A stretch of 64,000 nt of DNA. Origin: Thalassotalea loyana (GTDB lineage Bacteria > Pseudomonadota > Gammaproteobacteria > Enterobacterales > Alteromonadaceae). Positions 43,919 to 52,790 of this stretch are shown here, in pieces. The position numbers and the translations under genes were made by a program. Location: contig NZ_BSSV01000003.1 of the NCBI RefSeq assembly GCF_030161435.1, positions 62,001-126,000 on the forward strand. The letters run 5' to 3'. The notes under the pieces are model-generated. The model was given only the letters and a program-made list of their open reading frames with translations. It was not told where the DNA came from and did no database searches. Position 1 is the stretch's first letter; each line of letters starts with the position of its first letter.

Positions 43919-44527
43919 ATGACTAAATGTCGCTGCCCATGGCTTGATGATACTAAGCCCGATTACGTCGAGTATCACGATACTGAGTGGGGTGTCCCAG
44001 TATTTGACGACCAAAAAATGTTTGAGTGTTTGGTCCTTGAATCTGCACAAGCAGGCTTAAGTTGGTACACAATTTTGAAAAAAAGAGAAGGATATCGAGA
44101 AGCATTTGCAAACTTTGATGTTAATAAAGTCGCGCAGTATTCGGAAAAAGACGTAGAAGCGCTAATCCAAAACCCTGCTATCGTTCGTAACCGATTAAAG
44201 ATAGAAGCGACAGTTAACAACGCAAAACGCTTTATTGAAATACAGCAGGAATTTGGAAGCTTCTGTAAATATATATGGGGTTTCGTGGATTTCAAGCCGA
44301 TTGTAAACACCATAGAAACGCTTGAAGATTATGTCGCCACGTCGGAAATTAGCGACAAGCTTGCGAAGGATATGAAAAAAAGAGGGTTTAAGTTTTTAGG
44401 TTCTACAACGCTCTACTCTCACCTTCAAGCAACAGGGTTAATAAACGATCACAGCACGAGTTGTTTCAGAAGAAATGAAATAATTCGGGGATACGATGAG
44501 AAAGATTTTACAAATTTCACAACTTAA
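43919..44527 (+). CDS. tag: DNA-3-methyladenine glycosylase I
   Basis: 202-residue DNA repair glycosylase that removes 3-methyladenine. The zinc snap appears as N-terminal Cys4 (TKCRCPWL) with His20 (EYHDTEWG) and the C-terminal pair in NDHSTSCFR. The conserved core QAGLSWYTILKKREGYREAF contains the base-binding residues, and EWGVPVFDDQKMFECLVLE is typical. Length equals the family norm (187-200). Monocistronic and divergent from the DUF2057 gene. Confidence 0.96.
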   Translation: MTKCRCPWLDDTKPDYVEYHDTEWGVPVFDDQKMFECLVLESAQAGLSWYTILKKREGYREAFANFDVNKVAQYSEKDVEALIQNPAIVRNRLKIEATVNNAKRFIEIQQEFGSFCKYIWGFVDFKPIVNTIETLEDYVATSEISDKLAKDMKKRGFKFLGSTTLYSHLQATGLINDHSTSCFRRNEIIRGYDEKDFTNFTT

Positions 44528-44655
44528 TACTTGGTTGAATTAAACTTTTCATGTCATTATATGTCATAGAAGTGAGTGATTAAGAAATTTGTAACCTTGA
44601 AAATCCACTCACAAGCCCATAAGTACTAGGTTATAACATTCTCAGAGGAATATTT

Positions 44656-45315
44656 ATGCAATCAATCAATACGGCGAGTCAAAGTTCGTCAATCGAAATT
44701 AACAAGGTACTTAAAAATACCTACATGCTATTAGGCATGACACTAGCTTGGAGTGCCGTATGTGCTGGTATCTCTATGGCAATGAATCTGCCACATATGG
44801 CAGCTCTAGTGATGACAATTGTTGCTTTCGTTTTATTGTTTGTAGTTAATAAGCAAGCAGATAAAGCTAGCGGCATCTTTTGGATTTTTGCTTTTACCGG
44901 CCTATTGGGTGCGTCTTTAGGACCTATCCTAAACGTTTATGCAGGATTACCTAACGGTGGTTCATTAATTATGCAAGCGCTTGGCGGTACTGCGTTAATT
45001 TTCTTCTCACTATCTGCTTATGCGTTAACTAGTAAGAAAGACTTCTCATTCATGGGTGGTTTCTTAATGGTTGGTTTAATCGTTGTTTTAGTAGCAAGTA
45101 TTGCGAACATTTTCTTCCAAGTACCAGCTATCTCATTGGCAACGAGTGCAGCAATCATCATGATCATGTCAGGCTTAATTTTATTTGATACAAGTCGCAT
45201 TATTCACGGTGGTGAAACGAACTACATCCGTGCAACAGTTTCTTTGTACTTAAACATCTACAACATTTTTGTGAACTTACTACAATTATTAGGTGTTTTT
45301 GGCGGCGACGATTAA
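44656..45315 (+). CDS. Bax inhibitor-1/YccA family membrane protein
   Basis: 219-residue protein with seven hydrophobic segments (starting about residue 23) and the family signatures GLILFDTSRIIHGGETNYIRATVSLYLNIYNIFVNLLQL. YccA of E. coli interacts with and inhibits FtsH; the ion-leak function of BI-1 is known for other members, so the role here is not certain. It is followed by a terminator and then the tus genes, the same proximity as E. coli yccA and tusE. A GAGGAAT ribosome-binding site supports the start. Confidence 0.92.
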   Translation: MQSINTASQSSSIEINKVLKNTYMLLGMTLAWSAVCAGISMAMNLPHMAALVMTIVAFVLLFVVNKQADKASGIFWIFAFTGLLGASLGPILNVYAGLPNGGSLIMQALGGTALIFFSLSAYALTSKKDFSFMGGFLMVGLIVVLVASIANIFFQVPAISLATSAAIIMIMSGLILFDTSRIIHGGETNYIRATVSLYLNIYNIFVNLLQLLGVFGGDD

Positions 45316-45344
45316 TTACAAGTTGCACATCATACTGTTATAAT

Positions 45345-45371
45345 AAAAGCCTCGATATTCGAGGCTTTTTT
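45345..45371 (+). terminator. Terminator after the YccA-like gene
   Basis: GCCTCGA (45349-45355) pairs with TCGAGGC (45359-45365), then six T. Confidence 0.92.
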
Positions 45372-45386
45372 GTTTTGAGGTAAAAA

Positions 45387-45758
45387 TTGAAATCAATTGC
45401 AGTGTTAATCACTTCATCTCCCCTATCAAATCTAACCGCAACAAGTATTGCGTTGATAAAACAGCTTATAGGAAGAAGTGATATTGAATTATTAGGTGTT
45501 TTTTTCTATCAAGACGGCGCACTCAATGCGAGTGCGAGCTTATCAATTCCCGCAGATGAATTTCAATCAATTAAGCAATGGCAACGACTTAATACCGAAT
45601 ACCAGCTTCCCCTTCATTTATGCGTGACAGCAGCAGAAAAACGTGGGCTTTCCGATGATTGGCAGGAAAGCAATAATATACTGCCTGAATTTACCATTTC
45701 TGGGCTTGGCGAATTTGTCACCTTATACAGCGCAGCTGATAAAGTCATTCAACTTTAG
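45387..45758 (+). CDS. tusD: Sulfurtransferase TusD
   Basis: 123-residue subunit of the TusBCD complex, which relays sulfur from TusA to TusE for 2-thiolation of tRNA wobble uridine. The start is TTG at 45387, with GAGG 6 bp upstream and no in-frame ATG nearby. The sulfur-carrying Cys79 lies in LPLHLCVTAAEKRGL and corresponds to E. coli Cys78. The fold opens SIAVLITSSPLSN as in DsrE-like proteins. First gene of tusDCBE. Confidence 0.93.
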   Translation: MKSIAVLITSSPLSNLTATSIALIKQLIGRSDIELLGVFFYQDGALNASASLSIPADEFQSIKQWQRLNTEYQLPLHLCVTAAEKRGLSDDWQESNNILPEFTISGLGEFVTLYSAADKVIQL

Positions 45759-45766
45759 GAAGTCAA

Positions 45767-46123
45767 ATGGAAAAGTCTATCGCAATTATTAACACTAGCG
45801 CTCCATTGATGTCGACTCACGCTAAAGATTCACTCGATCTCGCTTTAATATTGGGCTCATATGAACAAGCGCCTAGTTTATTCTTTATTGGAGATGGCGT
45901 ATGGCAACTGGTTCAACAACAGATTGACAAAGCCAATGCAAAAGATTTTTTAAAAACACTTAAAGCACTTGAATTCTACGATATTGAAAATGTTTTTGTT
46001 TGCCAAAACTCGCTAGTTCAAAGAAACTTAAAAGAGGAGTTCTCGATTCCTGGGGTTAATGTACTAGATGCAAAACAATTGCAGAAACAGCTGTCGAGCT
46101 ACAGCTCGATACTAAGGTTTTAA
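45767..46123 (+). CDS. tusC: Sulfurtransferase complex subunit TusC
   Basis: 118-residue DsrF-like subunit of TusBCD (MEKSIAIINTSAPLMSTHAKDSLDLALILGSYEQAPSLFF). It begins 8 bp after tusD and has AGGAAGTCAA upstream. It lacks a sulfur-carrying role in E. coli and acts as a structural partner. The usual Cys in the middle is FVCQNSL. Length matches. Confidence 0.92.
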   Translation: MEKSIAIINTSAPLMSTHAKDSLDLALILGSYEQAPSLFFIGDGVWQLVQQQIDKANAKDFLKTLKALEFYDIENVFVCQNSLVQRNLKEEFSIPGVNVLDAKQLQKQLSSYSSILRF

Positions 46124-46132
46124 GGGGTTATT

Positions 46133-46414
46133 ATGCTACATATTGTTCGACAATCCCCTTTTCAAAAAGATATTAGCCAAGAACTAGCAATCTTATTAGG
46201 CCCTGAAGACACGGTGCTCTTGATTGATGATGGCATTTATTTTCTGCAAAGTTTGCACTGGCAAATACTGGTAAACAAAGCGGCGAACATTCTCGTTGTC
46301 AAAGAGCATACACAAGCACGCGGTATTGCTAGTAATGACGATATCGAGTTCATTTCTCTTGAGTCGGTTGCAGAGCACCTTTTAACCGCTAATAACACGT
46401 TAACATGGCAATAA
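46133..46414 (+). CDS. tusB: Sulfurtransferase complex subunit TusB
   Basis: 93-residue DsrH-like subunit of the TusBCD complex ([33 protein letters not shown]). It follows tusC by 9 bp and its stop overlaps the likely start of tusE as TAATG. E. coli TusB is 95 residues. No cysteine in the first half, as in many TusB. Confidence 0.9.
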   Translation: MLHIVRQSPFQKDISQELAILLGPEDTVLLIDDGIYFLQSLHWQILVNKAANILVVKEHTQARGIASNDDIEFISLESVAEHLLTANNTLTWQ

Positions 46415-46743
46415 TGATTGAATTTAACCAACAGCAAATAGAAACAGACAAACAAGGTTATCTCCTAGACCATACCTTGTGGACACCTGATTTAGGGGCC
46501 TACATGGCGGAGCTAGACGAGTTGTCATTGAAAGAAGAACATTGGGAAGTGATAAACTTCGTCAGGGAGTTTTATTTAACGTACAACACATCACCTGCGA
46601 TACGTGCCTTAACCAAGGCAATGAAATCAGAATTTGGTGAGGAGAAAGCAAGTTCTCGTTATTTATATCGCTTGTTTAAAGAAGGCCCTGCTAAACAAGC
46701 AACAAAATACGCAGGCTTACCAAAACCAGCCCGGTGTATTTAA
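46414..46743 (+). CDS. tusE: Sulfurtransferase TusE (DsrC-like)
   Basis: 109 residues from ATG 46414 ([19 protein letters not shown]), which aligns with E. coli TusE and overlaps the tusB stop as TAATG; an upstream ATG at 46405 adds MAI. Its swinging-arm C-terminus is [11 protein letters not shown] with the penultimate persulfide-carrying Cys. TusE passes sulfur to MnmA. It ends tusDCBE. Confidence 0.94.
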   Translation: MIEFNQQQIETDKQGYLLDHTLWTPDLGAYMAELDELSLKEEHWEVINFVREFYLTYNTSPAIRALTKAMKSEFGEEKASSRYLYRLFKEGPAKQATKYAGLPKPARCI

Positions 46744-46755
46744 GTTAGCTAGGCA

Positions 46756-46959
46756 CTAAACTTTAATATTAATTGTATTTCCACTCGATGCTGTTGGCGC
46801 AGGAAGACTTTCTAATGTGCTGGCAGCAGCTTCGATCAATTGAACCGCCATCTGGCCTTCAATCTCCTGTTGATTTTGCGCTTTTTTCGCGACAGCTATC
46901 TCTAGTGCATCTCCGGATGCTGACTGCACAGCTGATGACGAGTGAATCGTAATTGACAT
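46756..46959 (-). CDS. Putative motility protein, YjfB-like
   Basis: 67 residues (MSITIHSSSAVQSASGD, VAKKAQNQQEIEGQMAVQLIEAA, NTINIKV at the end) matching the small YjfB-type motility family in length and pattern: a leading strand, two helices and a closing NIDIRV-like strand. Function in motility is only suggested by genomic association in other bacteria. It has GGAG upstream (46969-46972, - strand). Single gene. Confidence 0.65.
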   Translation of the reverse strand: MSITIHSSSAVQSASGDALEIAVAKKAQNQQEIEGQMAVQLIEAAASTLESLPAPTASSGNTINIKV

Positions 46960-47046
46960 AACTACTTCTCCTTTAATACGTCCACGTTAATAACAAATTA
47001 GTCTCACCGACACTACGTTATCGGCCATGTTCAAAATACATTTAGT

Positions 47047-47084
47047 AAAAAAAATGGGATCTAGCCAATAAAACTAGATCCCAT
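47047..47084 (-). terminator. Terminator of the long GAPDH gene
   Basis: ATGGGATCTAG (47054-47064) pairs with CTAGATCCCAT (47074-47084); the A-run to the left is a T-run on the - strand. Confidence 0.88.
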
Positions 47085-47110
47085 TGATAAACTTAAATAA
47101 ATAGTAAAAT

Positions 47111-48559
47111 TTATTTCACTGGTAATGTAGGAACGTGAACACCAGCCATTTCGTGCATTACGCGAACAACCTGACAGCTGTATCCGAATTCGTTATCGTA
47201 CCATACGTATAATACTGCGCGATCTTCATCAACGATTGTTGCTTGTGAATCAACAACACCTGCAAAACGTGAACCGACTAAGTCAGTAGAAACGATTTCA
47301 GTAGACGCCGTGTAATCAACTTGGTCTTGTAACTTAGAGTTTAAAGAAATCTCACGAAGATAGTTATTTAAGCCTTCAGCAGTTGTTGCTTTTTTAAGGT
47401 TTAAGTTCATGATGGCCATCGATACATTTGGCGTAGGTACACGAATAGCGTTACCAGTTAATAAACCTTTTAACTCAGGTAAAGCTTTAGCTACCGCTTT
47501 TGCTGCACCTGTTGACGTGATAACCATGTTTAATGGTGCACTACGACCACGACGAGGCGATTTGTGGTAGTTGTCAATTAAGTTTTGGTCGTTTGTGTAT
47601 GAGTGAACAGTTTCTACGTGACCATTCTTGATACCAAACTCATCGTTAATCGCTTTTAAAACAGGTGTAATTGCATTCGTTGTACAGCTTGCTGCTGAAA
47701 CGATCTTATCTTCAGCAAGAATCATATCTTCGTTTACACCGTAAACGATGTTTTTGATATCACCTTTTGCTGGTGCAGTTAATAAAACTTTAGCAACACC
47801 AGTTGACTGTAAATGTTGACCTAAGCCTTCTTCGTCAGACCAGATACCCGTGTTATCAACTACTAATGCGTTATTAATGCCATATTCCGTGTAATCGATG
47901 TCTGAAGGAGATTTTGCGTAAATGACTTTAATGAACGCGCCATTTGCTTTGATAACGTTATTTTCTTCATCGATAGAGATGCTACCGTTGAAAGCACCGT
48001 GCACTGAGTCACGACGCAGTAAACTTGCACGTTTTGCTAAGTCGCCATCTTTGCCTGGGCGAATAACAATTGCACGTAAACGAAGCTTAGAGTTTGGACC
48101 TTCACGCTCGATCAATAGACGAGCTAATAAACGCCCAATACGACCAAAACCGTAAAGAACGACGTCTTGAGAACTGTTTGCATCGCCAGAGTCTTGAATG
48201 TCTGCTAATTCTTTTTCTAAATATTGTTCAATTGATAGACCGTTTGCGTCACCTTTAAAAAGGTAGTTATACGCAAGCTTACCAACGTCGATACGCGCTG
48301 GCGCCAACGACATCTTGTTTAATGCTTCAACAAAAGGGAAGCTCTCACGTAAACGCAGTTTGCTCTCTTCATGCAAAGCAACTGATTTGTGGGCTTTAAT
48401 GATATCGATAGGCGTAGCAGTCACTAAAGGACGACCATATACTGAAATTTCAATACCTTTATTGCGGTATAGCTGACCAATAATTGGTTGCATGTTTTCA
48501 GCAAATGTTTGACGCTCTTGCCAACTAGCTTGATATTCTTTTTCCGTTTGGAATGTCAT
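47111..48559 (-). CDS. Glyceraldehyde-3-phosphate dehydrogenase, long form with N-terminal extension
   Basis: 482 residues, about 150 longer than GapA. An N-terminal helical extension of about 132 residues (e.g. EYQASWQERQTFAENMQPI) precedes the Rossmann GFGRIG at 137-142. The catalytic Cys292 is in SAASCTTNAITPVL; the phosphate and substrate loops ([48 protein letters not shown]) are complete, so it should be active. The loop after the second Rossmann strand (VIRPGKDGDLAKRASLLRRDS) lacks the Asp favouring NAD and has Arg/Lys, so NADP may be used (inference). Similar long GAPDHs exist in Shewanella and Vibrio relatives. Monocistronic. Confidence 0.9.
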   Translation of the reverse strand: MTFQTEKEYQASWQERQTFAENMQPIIGQLYRNKGIEISVYGRPLVTATPIDIIKAHKSVALHEESKLRLRESFPFVEALNKMSLAPARIDVGKLAYNYLFKGDANGLSIEQYLEKELADIQDSGDANSSQDVVLYGFGRIGRLLARLLIEREGPNSKLRLRAIVIRPGKDGDLAKRASLLRRDSVHGAFNGSISIDEENNVIKANGAFIKVIYAKSPSDIDYTEYGINNALVVDNTGIWSDEEGLGQHLQSTGVAKVLLTAPAKGDIKNIVYGVNEDMILAEDKIVSAASCTTNAITPVLKAINDEFGIKNGHVETVHSYTNDQNLIDNYHKSPRRGRSAPLNMVITSTGAAKAVAKALPELKGLLTGNAIRVPTPNVSMAIMNLNLKKATTAEGLNNYLREISLNSKLQDQVDYTASTEIVSTDLVGSRFAGVVDSQATIVDEDRAVLYVWYDNEFGYSCQVVRVMHEMAGVHVPTLPVK

Positions 48560-48725
48560 TTTTTAAACCTTTATATTTAAGTCAATTGAACAGTAAGCTA
48601 TTATCATTATTATTGTTATTTTTGATATGAAAATAGTCTCAACCTCGTTGCGGCGCACATTGTAATCCAACATGAAATATTTCTCTACCGATTACATAAA
48701 ATTTTCATCATTTAAGTGAAGCCAT

Positions 48726-49526
48726 ATGCGTTCTGTTTTTACTACAGTGTTAACTGTTTATTTATTGGTTGGTTGTGAACAAGGACCAACGATTTCAACG
48801 ATGTGTGAAGCCGATCCACAAATATGCGTTGATATTCATGACGATAACTGGTGCCGTAAAGAGCGTAAAGCACTTTTACTGCACAACTATCATGTGAAAC
48901 AGTCAAACAAAGATATCGATAAATATAAAGAATTATTAGCCTATGAAAACTATATTGGCTGCATGTCATTAGCTTCGCAAATCGAGCATATTAAATTAAA
49001 AGAAAAGAAAACAAATCGCATCAATAGCTTATTGAACGCTGAAAGGCGTTTTGATCAACTTGCAAAACAAACAAGAAATACCAGTGACCCTTACCTTTTA
49101 TTTTTCCATTGGTCTAGATTTTTAGATGAAGAAGCCCTTAAAGAGTTTACGGAAAAGGAAGGAAGTGCAGAATTAGAAACTGCAGAATTACAGCAGTTCT
49201 TGGCGAGCTATTATATCAAGCGCGATCCTGAAAAGACCTTAGGCATACTTTTTCATTCACTGGAGATAACACCCGCTGGCGCTGTGCTAAACGATGAGGT
49301 TTTTGAATCAATCGCGAATATCTTTAATGTAAAGAAAGAGCCAAAACAAACCTACATCTGGCTTAAAGTTCTCCAGCTATATAACCCAGAAGACCAACAT
49401 TTGAATGAAGAACTTATTAGCATGTTTGTCGAGAAACATGGCTTGGACGTCAACTTTCTAGATACGGTTGCAGAAGTTACGCTGAAAAATATTCAAGAAG
49501 GCAACTTCAAAGCACCACAATATTAA
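48726..49526 (+). CDS. DUF2989 family lipoprotein
   Basis: 266 residues. A lipobox-type signal ends VYLLVGC (Cys17), followed by EQGPTISTMCEADPQICVDI, the usual DUF2989 opening with paired cysteines. The rest is helical, reminiscent of tetratricopeptide-like repeats. Function unknown. It is divergent from the long GAPDH gene and ends in a bidirectional terminator. Confidence 0.82.
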   Translation: MRSVFTTVLTVYLLVGCEQGPTISTMCEADPQICVDIHDDNWCRKERKALLLHNYHVKQSNKDIDKYKELLAYENYIGCMSLASQIEHIKLKEKKTNRINSLLNAERRFDQLAKQTRNTSDPYLLFFHWSRFLDEEALKEFTEKEGSAELETAELQQFLASYYIKRDPEKTLGILFHSLEITPAGAVLNDEVFESIANIFNVKKEPKQTYIWLKVLQLYNPEDQHLNEELISMFVEKHGLDVNFLDTVAEVTLKNIQEGNFKAPQY

Positions 49527-49536
49527 TTTGAACACA

Positions 49537-49564
49537 AAAAAACGCACCTTATGGTGCGTTTTTA
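49537..49564. terminator. Bidirectional terminator between DUF2989 gene and msrB
   Basis: AACGCACC (49541-49548) pairs with GGTGCGTT (49553-49560) around TTAT, flanked by an A-run and a T-run. Confidence 0.9.
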
Positions 49565-49939
49565 TTAAGCGTTTTTAAACAGCAAACTAACCGAATTGAC
49601 ACAATATCGTTTACCGGTTGGTTGAGGACCATCATCAAATACGTGACCTAAATGGCTTTCGCAATTAGCGCATTTAATTTCAATTCGCTTCATATGAAGA
49701 GAATTATCTTCATGATAGCTCACTTGCCCTTCTCGACTTAACCAAAAGCTTGGCCAACCACAGCCAGCATTGAACTTGGTATTCGAATCGAATAGTGGCT
49801 GTTCACAATAAGCGCAATGATAAACACCATCTAACCAGTGATCATTATACTTCCCCGTGAAAGGATGTTCTGTCGCAGCAAGACGACAAACGCGATATGC
49901 GTCCTCTGATAACTGGTTACGATGTGTTTTATCTACCAT
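49565..49939 (-). CDS. msrB: Peptide-methionine (R)-S-oxide reductase
   Basis: 124-residue MsrB that repairs methionine-R-sulfoxide in proteins. The catalytic Cys113 is in RYCVNSVSL; two zinc-binding CxxC pairs are YHCAYCEQ and IKCANCESHLGHVFDDGP; and the FNAGCGWPSF motif is present. Length is near the single-domain norm. It lies 12 bp after gnd on the same strand, so it shares its transcript, and a terminator follows. The short family form has no fusion to MsrA. Confidence 0.95.
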   Translation of the reverse strand: MVDKTHRNQLSEDAYRVCRLAATEHPFTGKYNDHWLDGVYHCAYCEQPLFDSNTKFNAGCGWPSFWLSREGQVSYHEDNSLHMKRIEIKCANCESHLGHVFDDGPQPTGKRYCVNSVSLLFKNA

Positions 49940-49951
49940 AGCGATATCACT

Positions 49952-51478
49952 TTATAATTCAATTAACTTACGAGCTTCACTCGACCATTCAACATGGAAC
50001 TTTTTACCTGCTGGCGCGTCAACACGCTCAAAAGTGTGAGCACCAAAGAAGTCACGTTGTCCTTGTAATAAGTTAGCAGGTAATACACCACAACGCACGG
50101 AGTCATAGTAAGATAGTGACGATGAAATTGCACCAATTGGTACACCAAGAATCGTCGCGTCAGCAATAGCTTGTCGCCAATTGATTTGGTGCTTATTGAG
50201 TTGCTCAATAAAGAACTCATCAACTAACAAGTTTTCAAGTTCACTGTCTCTCTCAAACGCATCAGTAATTGATTGAAGGAATATTGCGCGGATGATACAG
50301 CCTGCTCGCCAAATTTTTGCAATATTTGCAAAGTTTAATGTCCATTTATACTCTTTAGCAGCTAAGCTCATTAATTGAAAACCTTGAGCGTAGGCACAGA
50401 TCTTCGAACAGTAAATTGCGTCATGAAGACGATCGACATAAGCTTGCTTTTCACTGTCAGATAACGTTGGTAGCGTTGGCCCTTCTAATTTCGTGCTTGC
50501 CTCAACACGCAAGTTTTTAAATGATGAAATTGAGCGAGCAAATACAGCCTGTGCAATCGTTGGTGCCGGACAACCAACTTCTAATGCACTAATAGCAGTC
50601 CATAATCCTGTACCTTTCTGACCTGCTTTATCGAGAATCAGATCAACTAAAGGCGTTTCATCATTATTTGGTTTATGACGCAGTACCTCAACAGAAATTT
50701 CCATTAAGTAGCTATCAAGTGGACCTTTGTTCCAGTTTTCAAAGATACCAGCAATTTCCTCAGGACTGTAACCAAGACCTGCGCGTAAAACATGATATGC
50801 TTCACAGATAATTTGCATGTCTGCATACTCAATACCGTTGTGAACCATTTTAACGAAGTGCCCTGCACCCGCTGGCCCAATGTACGCAGCACACGGATCA
50901 CCATTTTCAACGATTTGCCCAGGTTCAGTGCGTTCTAATGGCTTACCTGTTTGAGGATCTACTTTGGCAGCTATTGCTTCCCAAATAGGTTTTATCCTTG
51001 TCCAGGCATACGGTGAACCACTCGGCATCAATGCCGGGCCAAAACGAGCACCCGTTTCACCACCAGAAACCGCTGAAGAAAACAGAATAAAGTTATTCTT
51101 ATACTTTTTCTCACGTTCTACCGTATCAACCCATAAGCTGTTACCCGTATCGATTACAATATCGTCCGGTTGAATCCCTGCGCCGATCAAACTCTCACAA
51201 ACATGATCAACTGGTGCACCTGCAGGTACCGACAAAACAATCGTGTGTGGAGCTTTTAAGCGAGAAAACAACTCAGTGTATGAGCTACAACCTACAACGC
51301 GTGGTTTATCTGATTTATTTTCTAATGCATCTTGAGCAATTGCGTCATTTACTTTGTCTGTACTTAGATCGAAAGCAGCAACTGTGTAACCATTGTCTGC
51401 AAGGTTTAAAACTAGGTTTTTACCCATTACACCTAAACCAATAAAGCCGATATCACACATCATATTTTCTGTTGTCAT
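49952..51478 (-). CDS. gnd: 6-phosphogluconate dehydrogenase, decarboxylating
   Basis: 508 residues. It oxidatively decarboxylates 6-phosphogluconate to ribulose-5-phosphate with NADP. The Rossmann motif is IGFIGLGVMGKNLVLNLADNG; the substrate motif SAVSGGETGARFGPALMPSG and the catalytic Lys in AGAGHFVKMVHNGIEYADMQ are intact. It is longer than the 468-residue E. coli enzyme, as is usual for Alteromonadales. It heads a transcript with msrB and is divergent from gapA; the intergenic region holds HexR-like sequences. Confidence 0.95.
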   Translation of the reverse strand: MTTENMMCDIGFIGLGVMGKNLVLNLADNGYTVAAFDLSTDKVNDAIAQDALENKSDKPRVVGCSSYTELFSRLKAPHTIVLSVPAGAPVDHVCESLIGAGIQPDDIVIDTGNSLWVDTVEREKKYKNNFILFSSAVSGGETGARFGPALMPSGSPYAWTRIKPIWEAIAAKVDPQTGKPLERTEPGQIVENGDPCAAYIGPAGAGHFVKMVHNGIEYADMQIICEAYHVLRAGLGYSPEEIAGIFENWNKGPLDSYLMEISVEVLRHKPNNDETPLVDLILDKAGQKGTGLWTAISALEVGCPAPTIAQAVFARSISSFKNLRVEASTKLEGPTLPTLSDSEKQAYVDRLHDAIYCSKICAYAQGFQLMSLAAKEYKWTLNFANIAKIWRAGCIIRAIFLQSITDAFERDSELENLLVDEFFIEQLNKHQINWRQAIADATILGVPIGAISSSLSYYDSVRCGVLPANLLQGQRDFFGAHTFERVDAPAGKKFHVEWSSEARKLIEL

Positions 51479-51668
51479 GTAAGTGTCCGAATGTTTTAAA
51501 TTTGGAGCGGTTATACCCCTGAAAAAATTGCAGGCATTTTATCACGCACAGCTAAAATTAATACACTAAAATCAATATTTACTCGCCTAATTTTAATTAC
51601 ATTTGTGTAAACATTCGTAATCCCTATGACAAAAATGTAATAAAAACACGTTTTATTAGCTTTTTATG

Positions 51669-51696
51669 TTGAAATAATATAAATTTGATGTAATTT
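51669..51696 (+). promoter_or_regulatory. gapA promoter candidate
   Basis: A -35-like TTGAAA (51669-51674) is separated by 16 bp from a -10-like TAATTT (51691-51696), about 46 bp before the gapA start. The -10 overlaps the HexR-type palindrome, as expected for a repressed promoter. Confidence 0.4.
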
Positions 51697-51703
51697 TACT
51701 ACA
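51689..51703 (+). promoter_or_regulatory. HexR box upstream of gapA
   Basis: TGTAATTTTACTACA agrees with the HexR consensus TGTAATWWWATTACA at 14 of 15 positions. It overlaps the candidate -10 and is about 40 bp before the gapA start. Weaker half-matches occur nearby at 51587-51601 and 51636-51650. HexR, sensing KDPG, controls central carbon genes, including gapA, in Shewanella-type gammaproteobacteria. Confidence 0.6.
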
Positions 51704-51726
51704 AAAGATAATTTTGCATTTATTAG

Positions 51727-52737
<1,011 letters not shown>

Positions 52738-52750
52738 ATACATCAATAAT

Positions 52751-52778
52751 AAAAAAACCACCTCGCGGTGGTTTTTTT
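52751..52778. terminator. Bidirectional terminator between gapA and the DUF349 gene
   Basis: ACCACC (52757-52762) pairs with GGTGGT (52767-52772) around TCGC, with A-run and T-run. Confidence 0.9.
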
Positions 52779-52790
52779 ATGCCTACTAAA

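Noticed and set aside
48560-48725. HexR site before the long GAPDH gene
   Set aside because: Only half-sites (TGTAAT, ATTACA) occur at wrong spacing, so I did not call an operator.
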